DNA from: Flavobacteriales bacterium UBA7325
GTDB taxonomy: Bacteria; Bacteroidota; Bacteroidia; Flavobacteriales_D; Crocinitomicaceae
Reading direction: 5' to 3'
Assembly: GCA_002471375.1 (NCBI GenBank)
Contig: DKPV01000004.1
Location: 44,282-81,738 of the forward strand
DNA length: 37,457 bases
This document shows, piece by piece, positions 19,001 to 26,705 of this stretch; positions within the stretch are counted from its first letter, which is position 1; every line of letters starts with the position of its first letter. The notes beneath the pieces are model-generated. The model ran no database searches. It had not been told where the DNA came from and saw nothing but the letters and a program-made list of their open reading frames with translations. The position numbers and the translations under genes are program-made.

Positions 19001-20151
19001 CTAAGCTATTGGGAGGTACAGTAGCCCCATTTAAATTGGTTGGCTATGAAGCAGATTATATGCCAATGACTTATTTTAACACATCGACTGGTCTTGCGAA
19101 TTCATACCGCAACAGAGCATCGATCAGTTATTTACCAAGTGTGGATATTGTAATTACATCGGATAAGTCTAAATGGACGCGTTGCCCTGTAATTGAATTA
19201 GGTCGTGATGCTACACTAAATTTGGGTGGTGCGGAACCCGGGGCTATGCGAAAAAGTTACAGTGTCGATATTAACGGGAATCCTGAAGCGGGAACTGGTA
19301 TGGGATGGTTCCCAGGTTATGCAATAGACTTAGAGTCCGGGGCAAGATTGTACATGGCATTTGGTGAAAACTCATTCCTTGGAGGAGAGAATGGAGCTGA
19401 TATGATCTGGAATCCAACAGATCGATTGGTGGATGGAGTAGGAACTCCAATCATGGGAGGTGTTCAGCCAGTTTATGTAATGAGCTATAAGAACAAGGAT
19501 ATCAACAATGATAACCTTGCGTACAACTACAATGAGTATGTTCCTTCGTTGGCAAATAACGATGCAACCAATGATATGTATAACGATATGTTGGCTGTTG
19601 AATCGAATAATAGTACAGCCAAACGTAATTTCTATTCGAGCTTCAGTTGGTTAGCGTATCCTATGTTAGCTCCTAATCATGCTATGCATGAGACAGATGT
19701 CAAAATTAGATTGCGCATCAATAAGGAGTACAAGAACTACATTGCAACGGGAAGAAATAACGGTGCACCGATGTATTCATGGAGCATGGATGACATCAGC
19801 ACTGAAGTTGGAAGTTTGGATCAGTTAACGGATGTGTTAGATTTAATTAATGTAGTACCAAACCCTTACAACGCGTACTCGCAATATGAGCGAAATAGAG
19901 TTGACTCACGTGTTAAGATCACAAACCTACCAGAGAAATGTGAGATTAAGATCTACAGTACTCAAGGTAAGCTAGTAAAGTCATTCAGCAAGGACAGTCC
20001 GGTCACTTATATCGACTGGTTACTCGTGAATAATAAAGCAATCCCTATTGCCTCCGGAGTTTACCTCATTCATATCGATGTCCCTGGAGTTGGTGAGCGT
20101 GTGATTAAGAGTTTCGTTGCAATGCGCACTGTCGATTTACATGGAACGTAG
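16099..20151 (+). CDS. Very large secreted protein with T9SS-like C-terminal domain
   Basis: 1350 residues with a signal peptide (1-18, AFGQ). The N-terminal block (MELNNVRMLVHTAGNMWQ, YEVPKNSGRMALFTSALWLGG) and the tail (VVPNPYNAYS, VKITNLP, KIYSTQGKLVKSF, IASGVYLIHIDVPGVGERV) match a large Bacteroidota protein type usually annotated only as T9SS C-terminal target domain protein. Acidic turns such as DRNDDGVYQ and DNDKN may bind calcium. The fold in the middle is not recognised; it is rich in Asn, Asp, Gly and Tyr as expected for an extracellular beta protein. Role unknown; secretion through T9SS is inferred from the tail. Confidence 0.88.
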   Translation: MKTFLTLLFIGSVLLAFGQPYAGNSIPDTEIEKSAGCTPPSTSTYMELNNVRMLVHTAGNMWQVPGQNFSQYEVPKNSGRMALFTSALWLGGTDINDQLKLAALRYRNGQDYWTGPLTQGAAETNYENCSKYDKHFVSAQDEIRLFDAWYTAGEQDAINGTSTQSDLYPDYQIPDIIKEWPAHGDVGAGQDFYLAPFFDRNDDGVYQWELGDYPWHDIYKTKECGVDRSVSLYGDLNYWWVMNDKGNIHTETGGDPIGMEIRAQAFSFASNDEINNMTFYNYELINRGTQTLYDTYFGYFTDGALGDPFDDYVGCDVGRGLAYYYNGDNFDGDNAGFLGYGDVPPAIGVDFFEGPYQDDDGIDNAYGIGVNEALNGIGYGDGIIDNERFGMRRFLYYSNIGGGNINQTDPIAAGDYYNYLRGFWKDGTPFYYGGSGHISDPQANSGVSCDFMFPGDTDPLGWGTGGQVQPEWTEQTAGNVPYDRRFVQSAGPFVLKPGAINNITVGIVFAQASSGDPFASVEVLRQADDKAQALFENCFKVLDAPHAPDLDFQELENEVILTLSNPSNSNNANEEYIERDPFLVSSDSAADFNYRFQGYQIYQLVSNNVSISDLNDATKARLTAQCDIKDDIDRIINFEFDEGLQASIPVERVDGANEGIQHSFQVNTDLFAQGDNRLVNFKRYYFMAIAYAHNNFKEYDPTDPLALDGQQKQYIASRKAAFGEVKVIEVIPHNPNPEADGTIQNVSYGSSPQITRIDGYGNGNRNLELTEDSKNHILTYGKLDTPTYDYGKGPLNVKVIDPLNVTDGYYECKFVNYSAGSNNGSNGADTASWVIYRYANQNGALLDSVTSELTIQSDNEQLIPQWGVSVQIHQEHYFLPEGASGGKEARTSSMIEESIEFADSSKIWLTGVSDNDSYFPTNWVRSGIYDPETDTGAEDYECRPDLSRYLDPCSYPDNVSADNDKNFAKLLGGTVAPFKLVGYEADYMPMTYFNTSTGLANSYRNRASISYLPSVDIVITSDKSKWTRCPVIELGRDATLNLGGAEPGAMRKSYSVDINGNPEAGTGMGWFPGYAIDLESGARLYMAFGENSFLGGENGADMIWNPTDRLVDGVGTPIMGGVQPVYVMSYKNKDINNDNLAYNYNEYVPSLANNDATNDMYNDMLAVESNNSTAKRNFYSSFSWLAYPMLAPNHAMHETDVKIRLRINKEYKNYIATGRNNGAPMYSWSMDDISTEVGSLDQLTDVLDLINVVPNPYNAYSQYERNRVDSRVKITNLPEKCEIKIYSTQGKLVKSFSKDSPVTYIDWLLVNNKAIPIASGVYLIHIDVPGVGERVIKSFVAMRTVDLHGT

Positions 20152-20232
20152 TTATGGTAAAATATAGATTTGGGGAATTGTCGTTGCGTTTTTATGCGCA
20201 ATTGGCATCCGTGCTTATCAAAAAGAGGAAAG

Positions 20233-21792
20233 CTATTTTGTCGGAATGGAAATTCTGAAGGTTGTACCTACATCTACACGCGATTCTAAGACATAAACTC
20301 TTCCTTTATGATACTCCTTGACAATTCGTTTTACGAGTGATAGACCAAGACCCCAACCTCGTTTTTTTGTTGAATACCCTGGTTCAAAGATGTTCTTCTG
20401 TTGGTTAGCCGGAATTCCCTTACCCGTATCTTTAATGTCGATGTGAATCCATTCTGGTGAACCTTTTAAATGAACATGTAGCTTCCCTTCAGCTTCCATC
20501 GCATCAACCGCATTTTTACAAATATTCTCAACGACCCATTCGATAAGGGATGCATTATGCTTTGCGTGTAATATTTCATCAGGAGCATCCAGCGTGAACT
20601 CAACCTTATCTGAAATCCGTGGACGTAAGTATTCTACCACATTGATAACAGTGCTCGAGATATTGTCATCTTTGAGCTTCGTTTCTGATCCAATTTTCGA
20701 GAAACGATCTGTGACTTTTTCAAGACGATCTATATCCTTTTGCATCTCGGTTAATGCCATTTGGTCAACACCTTGCGCTTCAAGGAGCTGAATCCAGGCC
20801 ATTAGAGAGGATAACGGCGTACCAAGTTGATGAGCCGATTCTTTTGCCATTCCGGCCCAGACCTGATTTTGTTCGGCCTTACGGAAAGTGCTAAAGATCA
20901 AATAAGCGATGATTGCGAATAGACCAATAACGGTGAATTGAATGTATGGAAAGTACTGAAGTTGTTTCAACTCTGGACTGTCTCCAAAATATAAGAAGCT
21001 TTGTCCCTCATTCTGAAAGTTCAATGTGATGCGGGTATTTTGTGAAGCTAGATCGGCAATTTTAGAATCGATTTTCGATGCATCGAAATTTGGAATATTC
21101 GTTGCAAGAACCTCTTTCTGCTCGTCATCTACGAGGAGAACAGGAACAAGTCCTTTATTGTTAACGAGGTCCTCATTAAAGCGCTGAATCAAGGAGTCAC
21201 GTTTTCGCTCGTAGCGCACAATTTGCTTAGAATCGGTATACACGTAAGTCATGAAGTAGAGACCTTGATAAATATCAACTGTAAAGGAAGGATTTACTTT
21301 CGCCCATTCTTGAGATAGCTTTAAGAGTGTATCATCAATTAATTTAAAAACTTCTTTCTCCGCTAACTCGTTATGTTCTTTAGCAAATGCCGTACTATCA
21401 AAATCTACATTTCGGGCGCTTGAGATATTACCTTCATCGTCCAATGCGATAACCGGAATTCCATCATTGGCATTGATCAGCGACATTGGAAAGTCGATGT
21501 TGAGATCTGCATCAAGATTGGAAGTCGCAGCAGAAACCTCCTTGGTTGCGTTCACCCAGAGTTCCATTCGATCACGTTCTTTCTCACGCAATGCGATAAA
21601 CGTGCTGTCGGTTAGCTCTACGAGCTCAATTCTTTTTTTAATGGCATCCGCCCATTGTTTCGCATGTCCCCTTTCTTGTTCAGAGACTGCAGTTACGATA
21701 TTGTTCGAAAAGAAGAGTGAAGCACCTACAACCACCAACGCAAAAATCAGCAATGCAATTTTCCAAGTCTGTTTTTTCGAATATAAATTCAT
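20233..21792 (-). CDS. Orphan sensor histidine kinase
   Basis: 519 residues. A first membrane helix (about 11-33) and a second (about 283-300) enclose a periplasmic sensor of about 250 residues with a helical start and no recognised domain. The cytoplasmic kinase has the H-box ESAHQLGTPLSSL (phospho-accepting H321), N-box VENICKNAVDAM (421-432), G1 box DTGKGIP (455-461) and G2 box GWGLGLSLV. All catalytic motifs are intact. No response regulator lies next to it. It converges on the large T9SS gene with an 81-base gap that shows only a weak hairpin without a T run. Confidence 0.93.
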   Translation of the reverse strand: MNLYSKKQTWKIALLIFALVVVGASLFFSNNIVTAVSEQERGHAKQWADAIKKRIELVELTDSTFIALREKERDRMELWVNATKEVSAATSNLDADLNIDFPMSLINANDGIPVIALDDEGNISSARNVDFDSTAFAKEHNELAEKEVFKLIDDTLLKLSQEWAKVNPSFTVDIYQGLYFMTYVYTDSKQIVRYERKRDSLIQRFNEDLVNNKGLVPVLLVDDEQKEVLATNIPNFDASKIDSKIADLASQNTRITLNFQNEGQSFLYFGDSPELKQLQYFPYIQFTVIGLFAIIAYLIFSTFRKAEQNQVWAGMAKESAHQLGTPLSSLMAWIQLLEAQGVDQMALTEMQKDIDRLEKVTDRFSKIGSETKLKDDNISSTVINVVEYLRPRISDKVEFTLDAPDEILHAKHNASLIEWVVENICKNAVDAMEAEGKLHVHLKGSPEWIHIDIKDTGKGIPANQQKNIFEPGYSTKKRGWGLGLSLVKRIVKEYHKGRVYVLESRVDVGTTFRISIPTK

Positions 21793-21870
21793 GAGTCATC
21801 TAAGGTACAAGAATAAATTAACCAGAGAATGAACGTTGTGAAGAGTAGATTATTTTGTGAAGGGGATCAA

Positions 21871-21904
21871 ATAAAAAAGCCCTAATTCAGATGAATCAGG
21901 GCTT
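21871..21904 (-). terminator. Strong rho-independent terminator of metK
   Basis: On the minus strand AAGCCCTGATTC and GAATTAGGGCTT form a 12-pair stem with one G-U pair and an ATCT loop, followed by six T (A run at 21873-21878 on the given strand). It starts about 20 bases after the metK stop. Confidence 0.9.
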
Positions 21905-21924
21905 CCATATATTGTGGGATCAAA

Positions 21925-23181
21925 TTACAAACCGAATTCGGCTTTCACTTGATCAACGTAATCTAATCTTTCCCATGTAAAAAGTTCAACATCCATTGTT
22001 TTAGGCTCTCTTCCTGGAGCAGTAAATGTTTTGCTAACTACTTCGTTAGTTCTTCCCATGTGACCGAAAGCTGCTGTTTCAGAATACATTGGGTTTCTTA
22101 ATTTCAAACGTTGTTCGATGAAGTAAGGGCGCATATCGAAAATCTTAGAGATCTTCTCAGCGATTTCACCATCTTTTAAATCTACGTTTGAAGTTCCGTA
22201 GGTATCAACAAATAAACCACATGGTTCAGCTACACCAATTGCGTAAGAAACCTGAACAAGGACTTCGCTACATAAACCTGCTGCAACCAAATTCTTTGCA
22301 ATGTGACGTGTCGCATATGCTGCAGAACGGTCAACCTTTGAGGGATCCTTTCCAGAGAATGCACCACCTCCGTGAGCACCTTTACCTCCATATGTATCAA
22401 CGATAATTTTACGTCCTGTCAATCCAGTATCTCCATGAGGTCCTCCAATTACGAAAATTCCTGTTGGGTTGATGTGGTATTGAATATCATCAGTAAACAA
22501 TTTTTGAATCTCAGGAGAACATTTTGCTTTAACTCGTCCTACCACGATCTCAACAATATCAGCTTTGATTTTCGCCAACATTGCTGGTTCCGTATCAAAA
22601 TCATCATGTTGCGTTGAAACAACAATTGTATCTATTCTTTGTGGTACGTTATCGTCAGAATACTCAATAGTTACTTGAGACTTTGCGTCTGGACGTAAAT
22701 AAGGTATCAAATCAAGTTCGTTGTTACGAATGTCTGACATTTCACGAAGTATCATATGCGCCAGATCTAATGCTAACGGCATGTAATTCTCAGTTTCGTT
22801 TGTAGCGTAACCGAACATCATTCCTTGGTCACCAGCTCCCTGATCTTCTGGGTTAGCTCTTTCTACTCCTTGATTGATATCCTCAGATTGATCATGAATC
22901 GCAGAAAGAATACCACAAGAGTTTGCATCAAACATGTACTCAGATTTCGTGTATCCGATTTTATTAATCGTTTCACGAGCAATTTTTTGTACGTCAAGAT
23001 AAACCTCAGTTTTAACTTCACCAGCCAAAACAACTTGTCCCGTTGTTACCAACGTTTCACACGCTACTTTAGAATTAGGGTCAAAAGCTAAAAAGTTATC
23101 AATTAGTGCATCTGATATTTGATCAGAAACTTTATCTGGATGTCCTTCAGAAACTGACTCTGATGTAAACAAGTATGACAT
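21925..23181 (-). CDS. metK: S-adenosylmethionine synthetase
   Basis: 418 residues, the usual length. It makes SAM from methionine and ATP. Landmarks are SEGHPDKVSDQISDALID near the start, the hexapeptide-like GAGDQGMMFGYA, GGPHGDTGLTGRK, GGGAFSGKDPSKVDRS and the C-terminal FGHMGR block. The start ATG is clear (MSYLFTSESVSEGH). Regulation: the 98 bases upstream show no SAM riboswitch fold that I can recognise. On the minus strand TATATTTA in this gap is a 7 of 8 match to the -7 promoter consensus. It is transcribed alone. Confidence 0.98.
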   Translation of the reverse strand: MSYLFTSESVSEGHPDKVSDQISDALIDNFLAFDPNSKVACETLVTTGQVVLAGEVKTEVYLDVQKIARETINKIGYTKSEYMFDANSCGILSAIHDQSEDINQGVERANPEDQGAGDQGMMFGYATNETENYMPLALDLAHMILREMSDIRNNELDLIPYLRPDAKSQVTIEYSDDNVPQRIDTIVVSTQHDDFDTEPAMLAKIKADIVEIVVGRVKAKCSPEIQKLFTDDIQYHINPTGIFVIGGPHGDTGLTGRKIIVDTYGGKGAHGGGAFSGKDPSKVDRSAAYATRHIAKNLVAAGLCSEVLVQVSYAIGVAEPCGLFVDTYGTSNVDLKDGEIAEKISKIFDMRPYFIEQRLKLRNPMYSETAAFGHMGRTNEVVSKTFTAPGREPKTMDVELFTWERLDYVDQVKAEFGL

Positions 23182-23279
23182 AGGGTTCTCTTATTATTGT
23201 TATTCAGTCGGCGAATTTACTAAATATATGTGTCTTACTCTTCAGAATTAATTGGAATAATCTTTGGTATGCTGTAAGC

Positions 23280-23690
23280 ATGAAAAATAGCTACCTACTA
23301 TTTGGTTTAATCGCAATGCTCGTGGTCTCATGTTCTAAGGAACAACGAATAGTAAATAAAATGGAAGGGAAATGGAATGTAATTTCAGCTGACCTACTAG
23401 GGTTTGGTGAAGTAGAGCCGAATCTGATATTTGAATTTGATTACTGTAGAAAAAGCAAAAGTGACTTTTGCGAATTTCCCATTCACGATTTTACGGCAGA
23501 TGAAGTATTTGGCGGAAGCTATTCAGTGAACGAGCAAGGCGATGCGATAATACTATCATCAAGCATTGGTTTCGGCATGGATTTTAACTCATATTCGATA
23601 GAAAAGTTGAATAATAGAAGGTTGATCCTACGACATTTAAATGCCGAAATAGGAGAATGCCGTGAAATTGAGCTAAAATTTGTGAAATAG
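23280..23690 (+). CDS. Small lipoprotein, lipocalin-like
   Basis: 136 residues with a lipoprotein signal, MKNSYLLFGLIAMLVVSC (Cys18). The mature domain opens with KMEGKWNVISADLLG, the entry typical of lipocalin-like lipoproteins of Bacteroidota, and continues as alternating strands ending RRLILRHL and REIELKF. Three cysteines in the mature part (YCRKSKSDFC, ECREIE) may form disulfides. No ligand can be named. It is divergent from metK, with 97 bases between them. Confidence 0.8.
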   Translation: MKNSYLLFGLIAMLVVSCSKEQRIVNKMEGKWNVISADLLGFGEVEPNLIFEFDYCRKSKSDFCEFPIHDFTADEVFGGSYSVNEQGDAIILSSSIGFGMDFNSYSIEKLNNRRLILRHLNAEIGECREIELKFVK

Positions 23691-23814
23691 ACGAACAATC
23701 GCTCTCCAACTATAAGGCAGACTACCCAAAAAAGAACTATACTTGGAGTATTCAGAGATCTTGAATATTCGATAGACTTAGAGATGATGAATTGTTAAAC
23801 AGAAAAACCAATAG

Positions 23815-25950
23815 ATGATTTCAAATAAAAAATATTTTTTCCTTTTCGCCGCGGCGTGTGTTCTCTTAGTTGCATTTTCTAATCCACTACCACCGGACGA
23901 CATTGGCAATAGAGAATCACTTCTTATGGAGGCCGTGATGCAGACAATTGTCTACAATCACTACAATCCTATGCCAGTAGACAACGAGTTGTCCGAGAAA
24001 GTATACGATAGCTACATTAAGCGAGTGGATAATGGAAAGCGATTTTTCCTACAATCCGATATTGATGGATTTTCAAAGCACCGTCTTGAACTAGATGATT
24101 ATGCAAAAGCGCATGATTTTGATTTTTTGGATGAATTGAATCGTGTTCATGCAAGTCGCGTTGAACTAGCAAGGGAGTATTACAATGAAATTTTGTCAAA
24201 ACCTTTTGATTTCAGCAAGGAGGAGACAATCGAAACTGACGTAGATAAGTTAGGCTATGTAAAATCTGAAGAGGAGCTTCACGCTCGATGGCGAAGTTTA
24301 CTGAAGTATAATGTACTTATTGAGCTCGATAGCAAACTCCAACGTCAGGAAAAGGCGCAAGAAGATAAAGATACCAACGTAGTAATTAAATCATTTGAAG
24401 AGCTTGAAATAGCAGCACGTGGTAAGGTGTTGAAAGATTACGACAGATGGTTTAAGAGAATTATGGACAGTGATAGAGATGATAATCTATCAATGTACAT
24501 CAATACTTTCGCGAACGTTATTGAACCCCACACATCCTATTTTGCTCCTAAGGACAAAGAGAATTTTGATATTCGGATGTCTGGTAAGCTAGAGGGAATT
24601 GGCGCTCAATTGACACCACAAGATGGCTTTATCAAGGTTACTCGAATCGTGCCAGGTTCAGCTTCATGGAAACAAGGTGAATTAGAGGTGGATGATTTAA
24701 TCCTTAAGGTTGCTCAAGGCGATGAAGAACCAGTTGATATTGAAGATATGCCGAGCGATGATGTAGTTCAAATGATCCGTGGAAAGAAAGGGACAGAAGT
24801 TCAACTTACCGTGAAGAAGAAAAGTGGACAAATTATCATCATTCCAATTATTCGTGATATTGTTGTCCTTGAGGAGAGCTATGCAAAATCTGCCGTTATT
24901 GAAGACGTCGAAGATGATGAAAAAATTGGGATTGTAGATCTAAGAACATTTTACGCTGATTTTCAGGATCCGAGTGGAAGAAGATGTTCTCGTGACGTGA
25001 AAAACGAAGTTGAAAACCTAATAGCGGATAATGTAGAAGGAATAATTATTGACCTACGATTCAATGGCGGTGGTTCGTTGATGGACGCCGTTGATATGAC
25101 AGGATTGTTTATTGATCAGGGACCCGTTGTTCAAGTGAAACAAAAGACAGGAGCACCAAGGTCATTGAATGACGTAAATCCAGGAACGCTCTATGATGGA
25201 CCACTTGTAATCCTTGTGAATTCATACTCAGCATCTGCTTCTGAAATAATGGCAGCAGCATTACAAGATTACGGCCGAGCAGTAATTATTGGAACTTCTC
25301 CATCTACATTCGGAAAAGGAACAGTACAAAGATTTTACGAACTAGATAAAATGGTTCCCGAGCGCTATGCTAAACTTGGACAGTTAGGCAATGTTAAAGT
25401 TACCACACAAAAGTTTTTTAGAATTAATGGAGGGTCAACTCAATTAAGAGGAGTGACACCAGACATTGTTCTGCCAGGGCTCTACAGTTATATCGAGACT
25501 GGTGAAACGAAAGAAGAATACCCATTGCCATGGACTGAAATTGAGCCAAGCACCTATGAAAGTACTCCACTCAAAAAGATGAGCGCGATTAAGAAGAAAA
25601 GCGCGGCTCGAATACAAAGTAATGAGGCACTTTCAATCATTGACGAGCGAGCGCAGTGGATTAAGGAGCAAGAATCGAATACTGAGGTTTCTTTAAACCT
25701 TAAGAAATATCAAACTCGTCAAGAGGCTTCAAGGAAAAAATCTGAAGAATATGAGGCTTTGGTAAGTGAAAATGAACGATTGAACATCCTATATAATGGT
25801 GCAGATACTGAAGAGTTTTTATCAGATACAACCAAACTTGGTAGTATGAGAAGATGGACAAAGACGCTTAAAAAAGATCCATACATAATGGAAGCTGTTG
25901 AGGTACTCGGAGATATGAACTTGTCGTTCCCATCGAGTGAGCCACGGTAA
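23815..25950 (+). CDS. Prc-type carboxy-terminal processing protease (S41), with an altered C-terminus
   Basis: 711 residues. After an N-terminal hydrophobic segment (8-22) comes the Prc N-terminal domain (about 35-240), a PDZ domain (about 250-345, LEGIGAQL, VDDLILKV) and the S41 catalytic domain, with Ser476 in YSASASEIM and Lys501 in TFGKGTVQ, 25 residues apart as in E. coli Prc. The C-terminal part is helical and Lys/Glu-rich. It degrades or trims periplasmic proteins. The last nine codons and the stop lie in DNA that, read on the other strand, encodes a conserved oxidase motif (see 25922-26215), so the tail LSFPSSEPR was probably acquired by a deletion; the catalytic part is unaffected. 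Confidence 0.94.
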   Translation: MISNKKYFFLFAAACVLLVAFSNPLPPDDIGNRESLLMEAVMQTIVYNHYNPMPVDNELSEKVYDSYIKRVDNGKRFFLQSDIDGFSKHRLELDDYAKAHDFDFLDELNRVHASRVELAREYYNEILSKPFDFSKEETIETDVDKLGYVKSEEELHARWRSLLKYNVLIELDSKLQRQEKAQEDKDTNVVIKSFEELEIAARGKVLKDYDRWFKRIMDSDRDDNLSMYINTFANVIEPHTSYFAPKDKENFDIRMSGKLEGIGAQLTPQDGFIKVTRIVPGSASWKQGELEVDDLILKVAQGDEEPVDIEDMPSDDVVQMIRGKKGTEVQLTVKKKSGQIIIIPIIRDIVVLEESYAKSAVIEDVEDDEKIGIVDLRTFYADFQDPSGRRCSRDVKNEVENLIADNVEGIIIDLRFNGGGSLMDAVDMTGLFIDQGPVVQVKQKTGAPRSLNDVNPGTLYDGPLVILVNSYSASASEIMAAALQDYGRAVIIGTSPSTFGKGTVQRFYELDKMVPERYAKLGQLGNVKVTTQKFFRINGGSTQLRGVTPDIVLPGLYSYIETGETKEEYPLPWTEIEPSTYESTPLKKMSAIKKKSAARIQSNEALSIIDERAQWIKEQESNTEVSLNLKKYQTRQEASRKKSEEYEALVSENERLNILYNGADTEEFLSDTTKLGSMRRWTKTLKKDPYIMEAVEVLGDMNLSFPSSEPR

Positions 25951-26215
25951 TGTGCGTTCCATGTGAAAAGAAGTTCAGCGATGGTATGGACATTAGGAGT
26001 GCCATAACGAGGTTTATGAATACCCAAATATCACTGGCTAGGATGAACTTATAGGTCATGGAATGTTTTCTTTTGTCACTTTTCGATAATGATTTATTCC
26101 AGTCCCAAATAATCTTAATGAAGATGATCCATTCAGTCATGCTTATCCTATACGCAAAGTATCGAACCCAACCAAGCGTAGGAAGAATGTAAGTATGATG
26201 TGCCCAGCCAAACAT
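25922..26215 (-). pseudogene. Internal fragment of a heme-copper oxidase large subunit (NorB/CcoN-like)
   Basis: About 98 codons read MFGWAHHTYILP, GWVRYFAYRISMTEWI, ILASDIWVFINLVMALLMSIP and HGTHITVAHSMGTT. These match, from memory, an inner stretch of the NorB-like cytochrome oxidase subunit I of flavobacteria, including the heme-side histidines in GTHITVAH. The homology begins near 26215 (the frame is open back to a stop at 26303-26305 but with unlike sequence) and breaks after GTT inside the 3' end of the S41 gene. A whole subunit has roughly 12 helices; only about three are left. It is a relic, not a gene. Between 26216 and 26393 I see nothing further that is recognisable. Confidence 0.72.
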
Positions 26216-26393
26216 AAGGTTGGTTTTATCTAAAAAGCAGTCAGCAAAAGTACATGTCCTTACTTCCTTGAACTGTGATCTAAAACAGGCTATGGGCTGC
26301 GCTTAGGCTTAATATTGAGCGGAAAATGGAATACTAAAAATGTTTATCTTCTGTGCACGAAGAATAAAACATTTTATTTTGCGGTAAGATAAA

Positions 26394-26702
26394 GTGAAAG
26401 TATATGATGAACTCGTTGCAAAATGCAGCAGATTCTAACGAAAAGGCAAAACAGTTCCTAATACTTCTGCGAATGGTCATATGTTTTCATTCGTAAATAA
26501 GGAAGGTGAGATCGGTTTCCGTTTCTCTAAAGAGGTTCAAGAGAAATACATCGAAGAGTTTAACTCAACTCATTTAATATCGCACAACACCGTTATGAAG
26601 GGCTACGTAATTATCCCGGAAAATATACTGAAGGATTTGGATAACGTAATTGAATGCCTAGATGAGAGCTTTGACTACGTTATGATCTTAGATCCTAAAT
26701 AG
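26394..26702 (+). pseudogene. Small TfoX-like/unknown gene interrupted by an in-frame TAA
   Basis: Gene callers would take a 73-residue frame from the ATG at 26481 (MFSFVNKEGEIGFRFSKEV to MILDPK). Reading the same frame upstream gives a clear continuation: a GTG at 26394, then KVYDELVAKCSRF, a TAA at 26436-26438, and RKGKTVPNTSANGH running straight into MFSF. I recall small Bacteroidota proteins, annotated TfoX-like or hypothetical, having the order [K]G[K]T.PYTS.NGHMFSF, so the TAA most simply replaces a sense codon (GAA would need one change). The 3' half (MKGYVIIPENIL, SFDYVMILDPK) is intact. A shortened product from 26481 cannot be excluded. The stop is 3 bases from that of the convergent 876-residue gene. 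Confidence 0.7.
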
Positions 26703-26705
26703 GGC

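Noticed and set aside
20152..20232. TTGCG...CGCAA hairpin as a shared terminator of the convergent genes
   Set aside because: The stem has only about five pairs and there is no T run on either side.
23182..23279. Possible SAM riboswitch before metK
   Set aside because: Only 98 bases separate metK from the divergent gene and no riboswitch-like set of paired arms was seen.
23749..23767. Small palindrome TATTCA-GAGATCT-TGAATA in the leader of the S41 gene
   Set aside because: Short and AT-rich, likely by chance; no promoter element fits it.
25719..26027. Open frame of 102 codons on the minus strand over the S41 end
   Set aside because: It is another frame of the same DNA as the oxidase relic and the S41 gene, with no family-like sequence of its own.
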